The translations under genes were made by a program, and so were the position numbers. A DNA stretch of 44,549 nt from Burkholderiales bacterium. Its GTDB lineage: Bacteria; Pseudomonadota; Gammaproteobacteria; Burkholderiales; Casimicrobiaceae. Below are positions 8,025 to 16,156 of this stretch, piece after piece. Under the pieces are notes generated by a model. The model ran no database searches. It saw only the letters and a program-made list of their open reading frames with translations, and was not told the origin of the DNA. The stretch spans positions 1 through 44,549 of the forward strand of contig JADZDA010000019.1 in the NCBI GenBank assembly GCA_020851255.1. Direction: 5' to 3'. Position 1 is the stretch's first letter. Every line of letters starts with the position of its first letter.

Positions 8025-8509
8025 TCGCGATCGTCCTCGTCCGGCCGGAGATCCCCCCGAACACCGGCAACGTCATCCGGCTGGCGGCGAACAGCGGCGC
8101 CACGCTCGACCTGGTCGAGCCGCTCGGATTCCGGATGGACGACCGCGAGCTCAAGCGCGCCGGGCTCGACTACCACGAGTACACGCGGGTCCGCGTGCAC
8201 CGCGACTTCGACGCCTGCCGCGCGGCGCTGGACGCGGACGGCCCTCGGCGCTGGTACGCGTTCACCAGCCGCGCCCGGACCTCGCTCACCGAAGTCCGCT
8301 TCCGGGCGGACGACGCGTTCGTGTTCGGGAGCGAGAGTTCGGGTCTGCCCGGGGATCTGCTCGGCCGCTTCGACGAGCCGCAGCGTGTGCGCATCCCGAT
8401 GCGCCCGGGCATGCGCAGCCTCAACCTGTCCAACGCCGGGGCGGTCGCGGTCTACGAAGCCTGGCGCCAGATGGGCTACCCGGGCGCGGAACCACCGGCC
8501 GGCGCCTGA
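8021..8509 (+). CDS. trmL: tRNA (cytidine(34)-2'-O)-methyltransferase
   Basis: SPOUT-class, trefoil-knotted tRNA methyltransferase (162 aa) modifying the wobble ribose of tRNA-Leu isoacceptors. Family landmarks are the opening IVLVRPEIPPNTGNVIRLAA, LVEPLGFRMDD, the knot motif FGSESSGLP and the closing IPMRPGMRSLNLSNAGAVA. The length matches the family. The GTG start at 8021 shares GTGA with the comF stop, implying coupled translation. It converges on gpsA with 12 bases between the stop codons. Confidence 0.95.
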   Translation: MIAIVLVRPEIPPNTGNVIRLAANSGATLDLVEPLGFRMDDRELKRAGLDYHEYTRVRVHRDFDACRAALDADGPRRWYAFTSRARTSLTEVRFRADDAFVFGSESSGLPGDLLGRFDEPQRVRIPMRPGMRSLNLSNAGAVAVYEAWRQMGYPGAEPPAGA

Positions 8510-8518
8510 ACGCCGGCC
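8497..8518. terminator. GC-rich hairpin between convergent trmL and gpsA
   Basis: A perfect 8-bp stem (GGCCGGCG / CGCCGGCC) with a 6-base loop spans the trmL stop codon and the gap to the gpsA stop. It could slow polymerase from both sides. There is no T tract on either strand, so it is not a standard intrinsic terminator. Confidence 0.35.
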
Positions 8519-8521
8519 CGC

Positions 8522-9538
8522 TCAACCCTCGCTGCGGGGTTCGCGGCGCAGCAGCGCGTCGACGGCGTCCCGGGGCGCGACCGCACCGTCGAGCACGCTC
8601 GCCACCGCTTCGGTGATCGGCAGCTCGACGCGGTGTTCGTGCGCGAGCGTGCGCGCCGCACGCGCGGCCTGCACGCCCTCGGCGACGTGGCCCAGGCCCT
8701 CCAGGATCGCCGCGAGCGGCCGGCCGCGGGCGAGCCCCAGTCCGACCTGGCGATTGCGCGACGCATCGCCGGTGCAGGTCAGCACGAGGTCGCCGAGTCC
8801 GGCGAGGCCCATCAGCGTCTCGCGCCGCCCGCCCATCGCCACCGCGAGCCGCGAGATTTCCGCGAGGCCGCGCGTCACCAACGCGGCGCGCGCGTTGTGG
8901 CCGCAACCCAGGCCGTCGGCGAGACCGGCGGCGATCGCCAGCACGTTCTTCACGGCGCCGCCGACCTCGACGCCGACCAGGTCGTCGGTGTCGTAGACGC
9001 GCAGGGTCTCGCCGCGCAGCAACGCCGACACCTCGCGAGCGAGCGAGCGATCGGTGGCGGCGGCCGCGAGCGCGGTCGGCAGGCCGCGTGCGACCTCGCC
9101 GGCGAAGCTCGGACCCGACACCACGCCGACCGGACTCGGCCAGCGCGGGGCGATACGCCGGTGGGCGAGCGCGACGCCGCCGGGCCGATCGCCGTCGGCG
9201 ACGAATCCCTTGGAGAGCCAGACCAGCGGCGAGCGCGCGCCGGCACCGGCCCGCGCGGCGCGCACCTCGTCGAGCGCGGCGACCGGCGTCGCGACCACCA
9301 CGAGATCGGCCGAGGCGGCCGGCCCGAGATCCGATCCGATCTCGAGCCCGTCCGGCAGCACGATCCCGGGCAGGTACCGTTCGTTGCGGCGCTCGCGCGT
9401 CATCGCGTCGGCGCGCTCCGCGGAACGGGCGATCAGTCGGACCCGCGGCTGCGCCGCCGCCCGGGCGGCGAGATGACAGGCGATCGCGGTGCCCCAGGCG
9501 CCCGCGCCGACCACGACTATCGTCGAGCGCGCGGCCAT
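8522..9538 (-). CDS. gpsA: Glycerol-3-phosphate dehydrogenase [NAD(P)+]
   Basis: Cytoplasmic enzyme (338 aa) making sn-glycerol-3-phosphate from dihydroxyacetone phosphate for phospholipid synthesis. The nucleotide-binding motif VVVGAGAWGTAIA is at the N-terminus. PLVWLSKGF, GPSFAGEVARGLPTA and GGAVKNVLAIAAGLADGLG (with the catalytic Lys) are all present, as is the LTCTGDASRNRQVG segment. The ATG at 9538 is preferred; the open frame runs further upstream without homology. It follows the SH3 gene by 16 bases and ends the rhodanese-grxC-secB unit. Confidence 0.96.
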   Translation of the reverse strand: MAARSTIVVVGAGAWGTAIACHLAARAAAQPRVRLIARSAERADAMTRERRNERYLPGIVLPDGLEIGSDLGPAASADLVVVATPVAALDEVRAARAGAGARSPLVWLSKGFVADGDRPGGVALAHRRIAPRWPSPVGVVSGPSFAGEVARGLPTALAAAATDRSLAREVSALLRGETLRVYDTDDLVGVEVGGAVKNVLAIAAGLADGLGCGHNARAALVTRGLAEISRLAVAMGGRRETLMGLAGLGDLVLTCTGDASRNRQVGLGLARGRPLAAILEGLGHVAEGVQAARAARTLAHEHRVELPITEAVASVLDGAVAPRDAVDALLRREPRSEG

Positions 9539-9554
9539 CGTCGGGTGCCGGACG

Positions 9555-10025
9555 CTACAACCCGAAGACCTGGGAGACGCGGACGTACCCGACCGCGCCA
9601 TCCCGGTGCCGGACCTTGACCCAACCGGGAAACGCGGTGGTCGCCGCGGAGCCCGCCGGCTCGGCGAGTTCGAGCAGCACGCCGTCCGCGGCGCGGAACG
9701 CGACCGGTGCGGCCTCGTCGGCGTTCGCCCGTGCGTCGGCGACCGGAACGCGGACCTGGAGCACGCGTCGCTCGGTGAGCGATCGTGCCGCGATCCAGCC
9801 TATCGTTCCCGCCGCGTCGCGCACCTTCGTCCAGCCTTCGACGCCGACCAGCACCTCGACGGGCACGTCGCGGCCGTAGACGAACTGGGGCTTCGCGCGC
9901 GCGGACGGCGCGTCGTAGAGCACGGTGGGCGCTTCGGCGGTGACGCGGAAGTCGGCGGCCGGCGCGCCCGCGGCGACGGCGATCGCCGCCGCGGCGACGA
10001 CCACCGCGGCCGCCCGTCGCGTCAT
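9555..10025 (-). CDS. Secreted SH3b-like domain protein
   Basis: Periplasmic protein of 156 aa. The N-terminus (MTRRAAAVVVAAAAIAVAAG) is a signal peptide. The rest shows two stretches typical of bacterial SH3 folds: TVLYDAPSARAKPQFVYGRDVPVEV followed after a gap by WTKVRDAAGTIGWI, and later LELAEPAGS followed by WVKVRHRDGAVGYV. So there are probably two SH3b-type repeats. Such domains often bind cell-wall peptides, but no partner is evident. The start is the ATG at 10025, 5 bases after the secB stop. The gene lies within the secB-gpsA unit. The exact function is unknown. Confidence 0.8.
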   Translation of the reverse strand: MTRRAAAVVVAAAAIAVAAGAPAADFRVTAEAPTVLYDAPSARAKPQFVYGRDVPVEVLVGVEGWTKVRDAAGTIGWIAARSLTERRVLQVRVPVADARANADEAAPVAFRAADGVLLELAEPAGSAATTAFPGWVKVRHRDGAVGYVRVSQVFGL

Positions 10026-10030
10026 CGGGG

Positions 10031-10483
10031 TCAGGCGGCGGCCGCGCCCTTCTGGGCGAGCTGCTGCTGGTAGAGCGCTTCGAACGACAGCGGCTGGAGG
10101 TGCACCGGCGGATAGCCGGCGTTGATCGTCGCCGATGCGATCGCCTGCCGGGCGTAGGGGAAGAGGATCGCCGGGCAGTGCATCGCGAGCACCGGCTGCA
10201 GGTTCTCCGGCGTCGCGCCCTGCAGCGAGAACACGCCGGCCTGCGCGACCTCGATCAGGAACACCGTGCGCTCCCCGGCCGTGGCGGTGACCGTGATCGT
10301 CAGCACGCACTCGTAGACGTCCGGCTCGACCTGGTCGGCGCGCGTGCGCAGCCCGATCTCGATCGACGGCGGCTCGGCCATCCGGAAGCTCTGCGGCGAC
10401 GACGGGTTCTCGACCGAGAGGTCCTTGACGTAGATCTTCTCGATCGTGACCTGCGCGGGAGACGGCGGTAACGGATAGGCCAT
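10031..10483 (-). CDS. secB: Protein-export chaperone SecB
   Basis: Tetrameric cytosolic chaperone (150 aa) that keeps preproteins unfolded and hands them to SecA. The family signatures IYVKDLSVENPSSP, VFLIEVAQAGVFSL and LAMHCPAILFPYARQAIA are intact, and the length is standard. It lies 123 bases after grxC and 5 bases before the SH3 gene. A perfect -10 hexamer in the grxC-secB gap suggests a promoter of its own in addition to read-through. Identification is secure. Confidence 0.97.
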   Translation of the reverse strand: MAYPLPPSPAQVTIEKIYVKDLSVENPSSPQSFRMAEPPSIEIGLRTRADQVEPDVYECVLTITVTATAGERTVFLIEVAQAGVFSLQGATPENLQPVLAMHCPAILFPYARQAIASATINAGYPPVHLQPLSFEALYQQQLAQKGAAAA

Positions 10484-10526
10484 GGCGGTTCCCGGGAGGC
10501 GGGACGGTGAAGGGCGAAAGCGCGGG

Positions 10527-10532
10527 ATTATA
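10527..10532 (-). promoter_or_regulatory. Candidate secB promoter -10 element
   Basis: On the minus strand this reads TATAAT, a perfect -10 hexamer, 43 bases upstream of the secB start in an otherwise GC-rich gap. The -35 region 17 bases further up (CCGGCG) is poor, so the call rests on the -10 alone. Confidence 0.4.
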
Positions 10533-10606
10533 CGCGACCGGGCGGGGCCCGCCGGGGCCGCGTCATGCGTCCCGTCGCGCCGCCGCCTCGCGCGCCCGGG
10601 GCGGAG

Positions 10607-10864
10607 TCAGGCGGCGAGCAGCGGTTCCAGGCCGCCGGCGCGGTCGAGCGCGACCAGGTCGTCGTAGCCGCCGACGTGCGTCGCGCCGATGTAGATCTGC
10701 GGCACCGTGCGCCGGCCGGTGCGATCCATCATTTCCTGGCGTCGGTCGGGCTCGAGATCGACGCGGATCTTGTCGATCGCCGTCACGCCCTTCGATGCGA
10801 GCAGCCGCTCCGCCTGCGTGCAATAGGGGCACACCCCGGTCGAGTACATCGTCACGGTCGCCAT
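10607..10864 (-). CDS. grxC: Glutaredoxin 3
   Basis: Small thiol-disulfide oxidoreductase (85 aa) using glutathione. The dithiol active site CPYC is at residues 12-15, with the TVPQIYIG cis-Pro segment and the glutathione-binding GGYDDL later. The ATG at 10864 lies one base after the rhodanese stop (TGA-C-ATG), so the two genes are coupled. The pairing rhodanese-grxC-secB is well conserved in proteobacteria. Identification is secure. Confidence 0.95.
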   Translation of the reverse strand: MATVTMYSTGVCPYCTQAERLLASKGVTAIDKIRVDLEPDRRQEMMDRTGRRTVPQIYIGATHVGGYDDLVALDRAGGLEPLLAA

Positions 10865-10865
10865 G

Positions 10866-11285
10866 TCACTTCTCCACCGGCAGACCGGCGGAACGCCAGG
10901 CGTCGATGCCACCGGACAGGTTGTAGATCTCGCCGAACCCGGCCTTCGACAGCGCGGAGGCCGCCATCCGGCTGCGGTTGCCCCGCGCGCAGTAGGCGAT
11001 CACCGGCCGCGAACCCTGCCTGGCGATCTCGGCGACCCGCGCGTCGAGTTGCGACAGCGGGATGTGCACCGCGCCGGGCAGCCTTCCGTTCTCGTACTCC
11101 GAGGTCTCGCGGACATCGACGATGATCGCGTCCTTCTTGTTCATCAGGACGGTCGCCTCGAGGTTGCCGACGTCCCGGGCCTTCGACATCCGCCGGGTCA
11201 CGAACGGCACGATCAGCATCACGCCGGAGACGACGAACACCAGCGCCATCATCCAGTTCTTCTCGAGGAACGCGACATAGGACAT
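10866..11285 (-). CDS. Membrane-anchored rhodanese-like protein
   Basis: Rhodanese-domain protein (139 aa), possibly carrying sulfane sulfur. One membrane helix (about 12-30) is followed by the domain: the [21 protein letters not shown] signature and the active-site loop CARGNRS with Cys99. Similar to E. coli YibN, which is also next to grxC and secB and has been linked to protein insertion into the membrane. The start is the ATG at 11285. It is the first gene of the unit and diverges from gpmI. The sulfur donor or acceptor is unknown. Confidence 0.9.
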   Translation of the reverse strand: MSYVAFLEKNWMMALVFVVSGVMLIVPFVTRRMSKARDVGNLEATVLMNKKDAIIVDVRETSEYENGRLPGAVHIPLSQLDARVAEIARQGSRPVIAYCARGNRSRMAASALSKAGFGEIYNLSGGIDAWRSAGLPVEK

Positions 11286-11312
11286 GCGAGGGTCGGGCCG
11301 GGCGTCGAAAGG

Positions 11313-11322
11313 TAGAATGATA
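11313..11322. promoter_or_regulatory. Overlapping divergent -10 elements (gpmI / rhodanese unit)
   Basis: Plus strand: TAGAAT at 11313-11318, facing gpmI (95 bases before its ATG). Minus strand: TATCAT at 11322-11317, facing the rhodanese gene (31 bases before its ATG). Each matches 5 of 6 bases of TATAAT and they share two bases, so the two transcripts would compete. No good -35 is present for either. Confidence 0.35.
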
Positions 11323-11412
11323 GCCGAGCGGGAGGGCGGCGCCGCCCGAGCCGCCGTGGCACGCTCCGTGCCGCGACCCGTCCCCGCATCCTCCGCCTGC
11401 GCGAGCCCCCCG

Positions 11413-12969
11413 ATGAACGCCCCGACGCCCCGGCCGGTCGTCCTGCTGATCCTCGACGGATTCGGCGCACGGCCGGACGCCCCCGACAACGCGGTGGCGC
11501 GGGCGCGGGCACCGCGCTGGCGCACGCTCACCGCGACCGCCGCTTGCGGGACGATCGACGCGTCCGAGCGCCACGTCGGCCTGCCCGACGGGCAGATGGG
11601 GAATTCCGAGGTCGGCCACCTCAATATCGGGGCCGGCCGCGTGGTCTATCAGGACCTGACGCGCATCGACCTCGCGATCGACACCGGCGAGTTCGCCGCG
11701 AATCCGGTACTCACCCGCGCGCTCGGGGCCGCGCGCGCGTCCGGGCGGGCCGTCCACGTGCTGGGGCTGCTCTCGCCGGGCGGCGTCCACAGCCACGAGC
11801 GCCATCTCGCCGCGATGGTCGACCTCGCCGCGGGAACCGGCGTCGGCCGGGTGCTCGTCCACGCGTTCCTCGACGGCCGCGACACGCCGCCCCGGAGCGC
11901 GGCCGGCTCGATCGCGGCGATGGAACGCACCTGCGCAGCGCACCGCGGCGCACGGATCGCGACGGTCACCGGCCGCTACTACGCGATGGACCGCGACCAG
12001 CGCTGGGACCGGGTCGCGAAGGCGTACCGCGCCCTCGTCGACGGCGACGGCGAGTTCCGGGCCGCGAGCGCGGCGGCGGCGCTCGAGTCGGCCTACGCGC
12101 GCGGCGAGAACGACGAATTCGTCCTGCCGACCGTGATCGACGGGCCGGACGGCACACCCGCGCGGATCGAGGACGGCGACGTGGTCGTGTTCATGAACTT
12201 CCGCGCCGACCGCGCCCGCGAGCTGACGCGCGCGCTCACCGACCCCGCGTTCGACGCGTTCGTGCGACCGCGCGCGGTGAACCCGGCGGCCTTCGTCTGC
12301 CTGACCCGCTACGGCGACGAGTTCGCCGCGCTGCCGGTGGCGTACGCCCCGCAATCGGTCGCCAACGGCTTCGGCGCCTGGATCTCGGCGCACGGCAGGA
12401 CGCAGTTGCGGATCGCCGAGACCGAGAAGTACGCGCACGTCACCTACTTCTTCAACGGCGGCGTCGAGGACGCATGCCCGGGCGAGGACCGCATCCTCGT
12501 GCCCTCGCCCAGGGTCGCGACCTACGACATGAAACCGGCGATGAGCGCGGTCGAGGTCACCGACCGTCTGGTCGAGGCGATCGCCGGCGGTCGCTACGAC
12601 GCGATCGTATGCAACTACGCGAACGGCGACCTGGTCGGCCACACCGGCGTGTTCGACGCGGCGGTCGAGGCGGTCGAGACGCTCGACGCCTGCGTCGGTC
12701 GCGTCGTCGACGCGGCACGCCGGGCCGGCGGCGAGGTCGTCATCACCGCCGACCACGGCAACGCCGAGCAGATGTACGACCCGGCGACCGGCCAGCCGCA
12801 CTCCGCGCACACGCTCAATCGCGTCCCGTTCGTCTACGTGGGCCGGCCCGCGACGATCGCGCCGGGAGGCGCGCTGTGCGACGTCGCGCCGACGCTGCTC
12901 GCCCTGATGGGGCTGCCCAAGCCGCCGGAGATGACCGGACGGTCGCTGGTCGTTCCCGCCGACGCCTGA
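11413..12969 (+). CDS. gpmI: 2,3-bisphosphoglycerate-independent phosphoglycerate mutase
   Basis: Manganese-dependent glycolytic enzyme (518 aa) interconverting 3- and 2-phosphoglycerate. LLILDGFG (metal ligand Asp) opens the protein; the phosphoserine S65 lies in [15 protein letters not shown]. Further motifs are HLLGLLS-type [55 protein letters not shown] and [11 protein letters not shown]. Length is typical. The frame is open further upstream, but the ATG at 11413 begins the conserved part. In many proteobacteria envC follows; here it is absent and a ctpA-type gene comes next after 365 bases. Confidence 0.96.
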   Translation: MNAPTPRPVVLLILDGFGARPDAPDNAVARARAPRWRTLTATAACGTIDASERHVGLPDGQMGNSEVGHLNIGAGRVVYQDLTRIDLAIDTGEFAANPVLTRALGAARASGRAVHVLGLLSPGGVHSHERHLAAMVDLAAGTGVGRVLVHAFLDGRDTPPRSAAGSIAAMERTCAAHRGARIATVTGRYYAMDRDQRWDRVAKAYRALVDGDGEFRAASAAAALESAYARGENDEFVLPTVIDGPDGTPARIEDGDVVVFMNFRADRARELTRALTDPAFDAFVRPRAVNPAAFVCLTRYGDEFAALPVAYAPQSVANGFGAWISAHGRTQLRIAETEKYAHVTYFFNGGVEDACPGEDRILVPSPRVATYDMKPAMSAVEVTDRLVEAIAGGRYDAIVCNYANGDLVGHTGVFDAAVEAVETLDACVGRVVDAARRAGGEVVITADHGNAEQMYDPATGQPHSAHTLNRVPFVYVGRPATIAPGGALCDVAPTLLALMGLPKPPEMTGRSLVVPADA

Positions 12970-13334
12970 CCGGTGGCCGCGTCATGGCCCGTATGGCGGC
13001 AGTAAGCACACACTTCTCGATGCGGGCGCGCGACGCGCATCCACTTCCCGACCCTGATCACCGGCGGCGCGCTCCTCCTGCCTGACCACGCCCCCCGGGC
13101 GGGCCGGACCGGACGGGCGACCGCGCCGCCGAGAGAGTTCCGGGTCGACCGGCGGGCCGCCGCCATGGAACTCGCGCCGCCCGGCGCGGCCCAACCCGGG
13201 CCCGGACGAACGGCGGTCCGGCACCCGACGCCCGGCGGATCGCGCCCCGGCGACGGTACGGGCGCGGCGTATACTGGCTGCGCCCCGGCGCCGGCGCACG
13301 GCAGACGGGAGCGGCGACCTTGGCGGGGACGACG
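12970..13334. other. 365-bp gap between gpmI and ctpA
   Basis: No gene is supported on either strand. The open frames here are short Arg/Pro/Gly-rich shadows without ribosome sites or recognisable motifs, and I see no remnant of envC. The right end holds a -10-like hexamer for ctpA. The rest is GC-rich with no strong repeat. Confidence 0.6.
13270..13275 (+). promoter_or_regulatory. Candidate ctpA promoter -10 element
   Basis: TATACT (5 of 6 matches to TATAAT), 59 bases upstream of the ctpA ATG and the only TA-rich point in the gap. The -35 region is weak. The same hexamer stands before msbA. Confidence 0.35.
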
Positions 13335-14780
13335 ATGGGCAACGGCTGGAAGAAAGCGGGACTGATCGGGCTCGGCACCGTGCTGGGCGCGCTGCTCACG
13401 CTCAATTTCTCCGCGGTCGCGCAGCGCGACACCAAGCTGCCGATCCCCTACGAGGACCTGCAGCTCCTCTCGGCGGTCTTCGGCAAGATCAAGAGCGACT
13501 ACGTCGAGCCGGTCACCGACGAGAAGTTGATCCGCGAGGCGATCAACGGGATGGTCCGCGGGCTCGACCCGCACTCCGACTTCCTCGACGCCGAGGCGTA
13601 CAAGGAACTGCAGGTCCGCACGCAGGGCAAGTTCGGCGGGCTGGGCATCGAGGTCGGCGTCGAGGACGGCGTCGTGCGGGTGGTCTCGCCGATCGAGGAC
13701 ACGCCGGCCTTCCGCGCCGGCATCAAGGCCGGCGACCTGATCGTCAAGATCGACGACACCGCGACGCGCGGCATGTCGCTCTCCAAGGCGGTCGACCTGA
13801 TGCGCGGCAAGCCCGGCACCCAGGTGACGCTCACGATCCTGCGCAAGGACGCCGAGGGACTGCTCACGTTCCCGATCATGCGCGAGGAGATCAACGTCAA
13901 GAGCGTGCGCGCGAAGACGATCGAGCCCGGCTACGGCTACGTGCGCGTGCGGAACTTCCAGGAACGGACCGGCCAGGACCTCGCGGCGGCGCTCAAGGAC
14001 TTCTACAGGCAGGGCGAACTGAAGGGCCTGGTGCTCGACGTGCGCGCCGATCCCGGCGGGCTGCTCAACCAGGCGGTCGCCGTCTCGGCGGCGTTCCTGC
14101 CCAAGGACGCGCTGGTCGTCTACACCGACGGCCGCACGCCCGACGCGCGGATGCGCCTCACCGCGAACCGCGACAACTACCAGCGTCGCGGCGACGACTG
14201 GTTCCGCGACCTGCCGGCCGAGGTCAAGAAGGTGCCGATGGTCGTCCTGGTCGATGGCGGCACCGCATCGGCCTCGGAGATCGTCGCCGGCGCGCTGCAG
14301 GACCACAAGCGCGCGACGGTGATCGGCGCGCCGACGTTCGGCAAGGGTTCGGTGCAGACGATCCTGCCGATCGGCAACAGCGCAGGACTGAAGCTCACGA
14401 CCGCGCGTTACTACACGCCTTCGGGCCGCTCGATCCAGGCCAAGGGCATCGAGCCCGACATCGCGGTCGACGACGGGCGCGATTCGCCCAACCGCATCCG
14501 CGAGGCCAATCTCGACCGCCACCTCGAGACCAACCGCGCCGCCAAGGGCGGCACCGCGCCCGACAGCGCGTCGGCGCCGGCGAGCGTACCGGCCGCTCCG
14601 GCGACGCCGAAGCCCTCGACGCCGGCCACGACGCCGCAGCGCTTCGAGTTCGGGTCGTCCGACGACTTCCAGCTCAGGCAGGCGCTGAACCACCTCAAGG
14701 GCGAGCCGGTGATCGCGTCGAATCGCGCTGTCGCGGCGACCAACACCCAGCCCACGAGCGTCGCGCCGGCCAGGCCCTGA
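13335..14780 (+). CDS. ctpA: Carboxy-terminal processing peptidase (S41 family)
   Basis: Periplasmic serine protease (481 aa) of the CtpA/Prc family, which trims exported proteins and often cell-wall enzymes. An N-terminal signal/anchor (about 8-29) precedes a helical region, a PDZ domain (about 95-175, with GGLGIEV and AGIKAGDLIVKID) and the S41 domain. By spacing to known CtpB residues, the catalytic triad is S312 (GGTASASE), K337 (GKGSVQ) and Q341. The C-terminal 80 residues are Ala/Pro/Thr-rich and look unstructured. The ATG at 13335 is preferred to an in-frame TTG at 13320. The envC gene that often precedes it is missing. Confidence 0.93.
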   Translation: MGNGWKKAGLIGLGTVLGALLTLNFSAVAQRDTKLPIPYEDLQLLSAVFGKIKSDYVEPVTDEKLIREAINGMVRGLDPHSDFLDAEAYKELQVRTQGKFGGLGIEVGVEDGVVRVVSPIEDTPAFRAGIKAGDLIVKIDDTATRGMSLSKAVDLMRGKPGTQVTLTILRKDAEGLLTFPIMREEINVKSVRAKTIEPGYGYVRVRNFQERTGQDLAAALKDFYRQGELKGLVLDVRADPGGLLNQAVAVSAAFLPKDALVVYTDGRTPDARMRLTANRDNYQRRGDDWFRDLPAEVKKVPMVVLVDGGTASASEIVAGALQDHKRATVIGAPTFGKGSVQTILPIGNSAGLKLTTARYYTPSGRSIQAKGIEPDIAVDDGRDSPNRIREANLDRHLETNRAAKGGTAPDSASAPASVPAAPATPKPSTPATTPQRFEFGSSDDFQLRQALNHLKGEPVIASNRAVAATNTQPTSVAPARP

Positions 14781-14883
14781 GCGGGAACCGCCGCGGTCCG
14801 ACCGCCGTTTCGCGGGCGCCGGCGGCGCGGCGCGCCGGCGGCGAGCCGACAGGACAGCCGTCGATCGTCCGCTCGATCCGCCG

Positions 14884-15633
14884 ATGGACGACGACCAGCT
14901 CCTCCGCTACAGCCGTCACCTGCTGCTGAACGAACTCGGGCCCGACGCGCAGGCGCGCTACGCCGCGGCGCGGGCGCTCGTGGTCGGCGTGGGCGGGCTC
15001 GGCAACCCGGCCGCGCATTTCCTCGCCGCGTCCGGCGTCGGTACGATCACGCTGGTCGACGCCGACGCCGTCGACCTCACGAATCTCCCGCGCCAGATCC
15101 TGTTCGCGTCCGCCGACGTCGGCACGCCGAAGGTCGACGCCGCGGCGCGCCGGCTCGCCGCGGTGAATCCGGAGGTGCACCTCGTCGCCCTGCGCGAGCG
15201 CGTCGACGACGCGCGGCTCGCGGCGCTGGTCGCACGCGCCGATGTCGTGCTCGATTGCACCGACAACTTCACGACGCGCCACGCGATCAACCGCGCCTGC
15301 GTCACGGCGGGGAAACCGCTGGTCTCCGGCGCGGCGGTCCGGTTCGACGGCCAGGTCGCGGTGTTCGACCCGCGCGACCCGGCGTCGCCCTGCTATCACT
15401 GCCTGTTCGGCGAGGGCGACGATCTCGAGGAGACCCGGTGCGCAACCATGGGCGTGTTCGCGCCGCTGGTCGGCGTCGTCGGCGCGATGCAGGCGGCCGA
15501 GGCGCTCAAGGTCGTGGCGGGCGTGGGCCGCACGCTCGCCGGCCGGTTGCTGCTCTACGACGCGCTGGCGGCGCAGTGGCGGGAATTGCGCGTGCCGCGC
15601 GACCCGCGATGCCCGGTCTGCGCGCAGCGATGA
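14884..15633 (+). CDS. moeB: MoeB/ThiF-type sulfur-carrier adenylyltransferase
   Basis: E1-like enzyme (249 aa) that adenylates the C-terminal Gly of a small sulfur carrier (MoaD for molybdopterin or ThiS for thiamine). The N-terminal RYSRHLLLNELG is diagnostic; the ATP-binding VVGVGGLGNPAA, the DAVDLTNLPRQILF segment and DCTDNFTTRHAIN follow. Zinc cysteine pairs are CYHC and CPVC at the very end. No rhodanese domain is fused. Sequence alone does not separate MoeB from ThiF; neither moaD nor thiS is nearby. It shares ATGA with the DUF4864 gene downstream. Confidence 0.9.
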   Translation: MDDDQLLRYSRHLLLNELGPDAQARYAAARALVVGVGGLGNPAAHFLAASGVGTITLVDADAVDLTNLPRQILFASADVGTPKVDAAARRLAAVNPEVHLVALRERVDDARLAALVARADVVLDCTDNFTTRHAINRACVTAGKPLVSGAAVRFDGQVAVFDPRDPASPCYHCLFGEGDDLEETRCATMGVFAPLVGVVGAMQAAEALKVVAGVGRTLAGRLLLYDALAAQWRELRVPRDPRCPVCAQR

Positions 15634-16100
15634 ACATCGCCGGGATCTCCCGGCGGCGGTTCTGCGCCACCGCGGGCGTCGGCCTCGCGGCGTCGCTCCT
15701 CGCGCGCCTGCCCGCCGGGGCGCAGTCGCCGGCGGCGAGCGCGCCCACCGACGCCGACTGGCGCGCGATCCGCACGGTCGTCGAGGCGCAGCGCGCGGCG
15801 CTCGTCGCCGACGACGGCGAGCGCGCGTTCGGCCATGCCTCGCCGGGCATCCGCCGGCAGTTCGTCGACGCGCCGACATTCGTCGCGATGGTCCGTCGGA
15901 GCTATTCGGCGCTGATCGACGCGCGCGACGCGGTCCTGCTCGACGGCGCGGCGATCGACGGCCACGTGATCCAGCCGCTCAGGCTGGTGATGCCGGACAA
16001 CACGGTGCTCGTCGCGCTCTACACGATGGAGCGGCAGCCCGACGGCGGATGGAAGATCGCCGGCTGCGCGATCGCGCCGTCGACGCTCAGGGCGACGTAG
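15630..16100 (+). CDS. DUF4864 protein with Tat-type signal
   Basis: Exported protein of 156 aa. The N-terminus has a twin-arginine motif SRRRF followed by a hydrophobic stretch and AGAQ, consistent with Tat export. The mature part fits the DUF4864 pattern: DWRAIRTVVEAQRAALVADDGERAF, then HASPGIRRQF, FVAMVRRSYSAL and a closing GGWKIAGCAIAP, similar in style to NTF2-like small folds. The function is unknown. The ATG overlaps the moeB stop (ATGA), so the two are translated together. Tat export usually carries folded proteins, so a cofactor or early folding is possible. Confidence 0.78.
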   Translation: MNIAGISRRRFCATAGVGLAASLLARLPAGAQSPAASAPTDADWRAIRTVVEAQRAALVADDGERAFGHASPGIRRQFVDAPTFVAMVRRSYSALIDARDAVLLDGAAIDGHVIQPLRLVMPDNTVLVALYTMERQPDGGWKIAGCAIAPSTLRAT

Positions 16101-16156
16101 CCCCGGCGGCCGGACCGACGCGAGGCGACTCCGCGACGCGGATGCGCCGCAGCGCG

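Noticed and set aside
5984-8509. An 841-codon plus-strand open frame across bioF, bioB and comF
   Set aside because: Only its last 162 codons (trmL) are real. The rest is Arg/Asp/Gly-rich, antisense or out of frame to well-recognised genes, as expected in very GC-rich DNA with few chance stops.
7272-8509. Possible frameshift in comF, because two frames are open through its N-terminus
   Set aside because: The comF frame alone contains all family cysteines and the PRPP loop without interruption, and its stop overlaps the trmL start as expected for intact genes.
12834-14693. A long minus-strand frame opposite ctpA (and similar ones opposite gpmI, msbA, wbpM-like and purK)
   Set aside because: Low-complexity Arg/Asp/Val-rich translations with no motif, lying exactly opposite clear enzymes; they mirror the codon bias of the sense gene.
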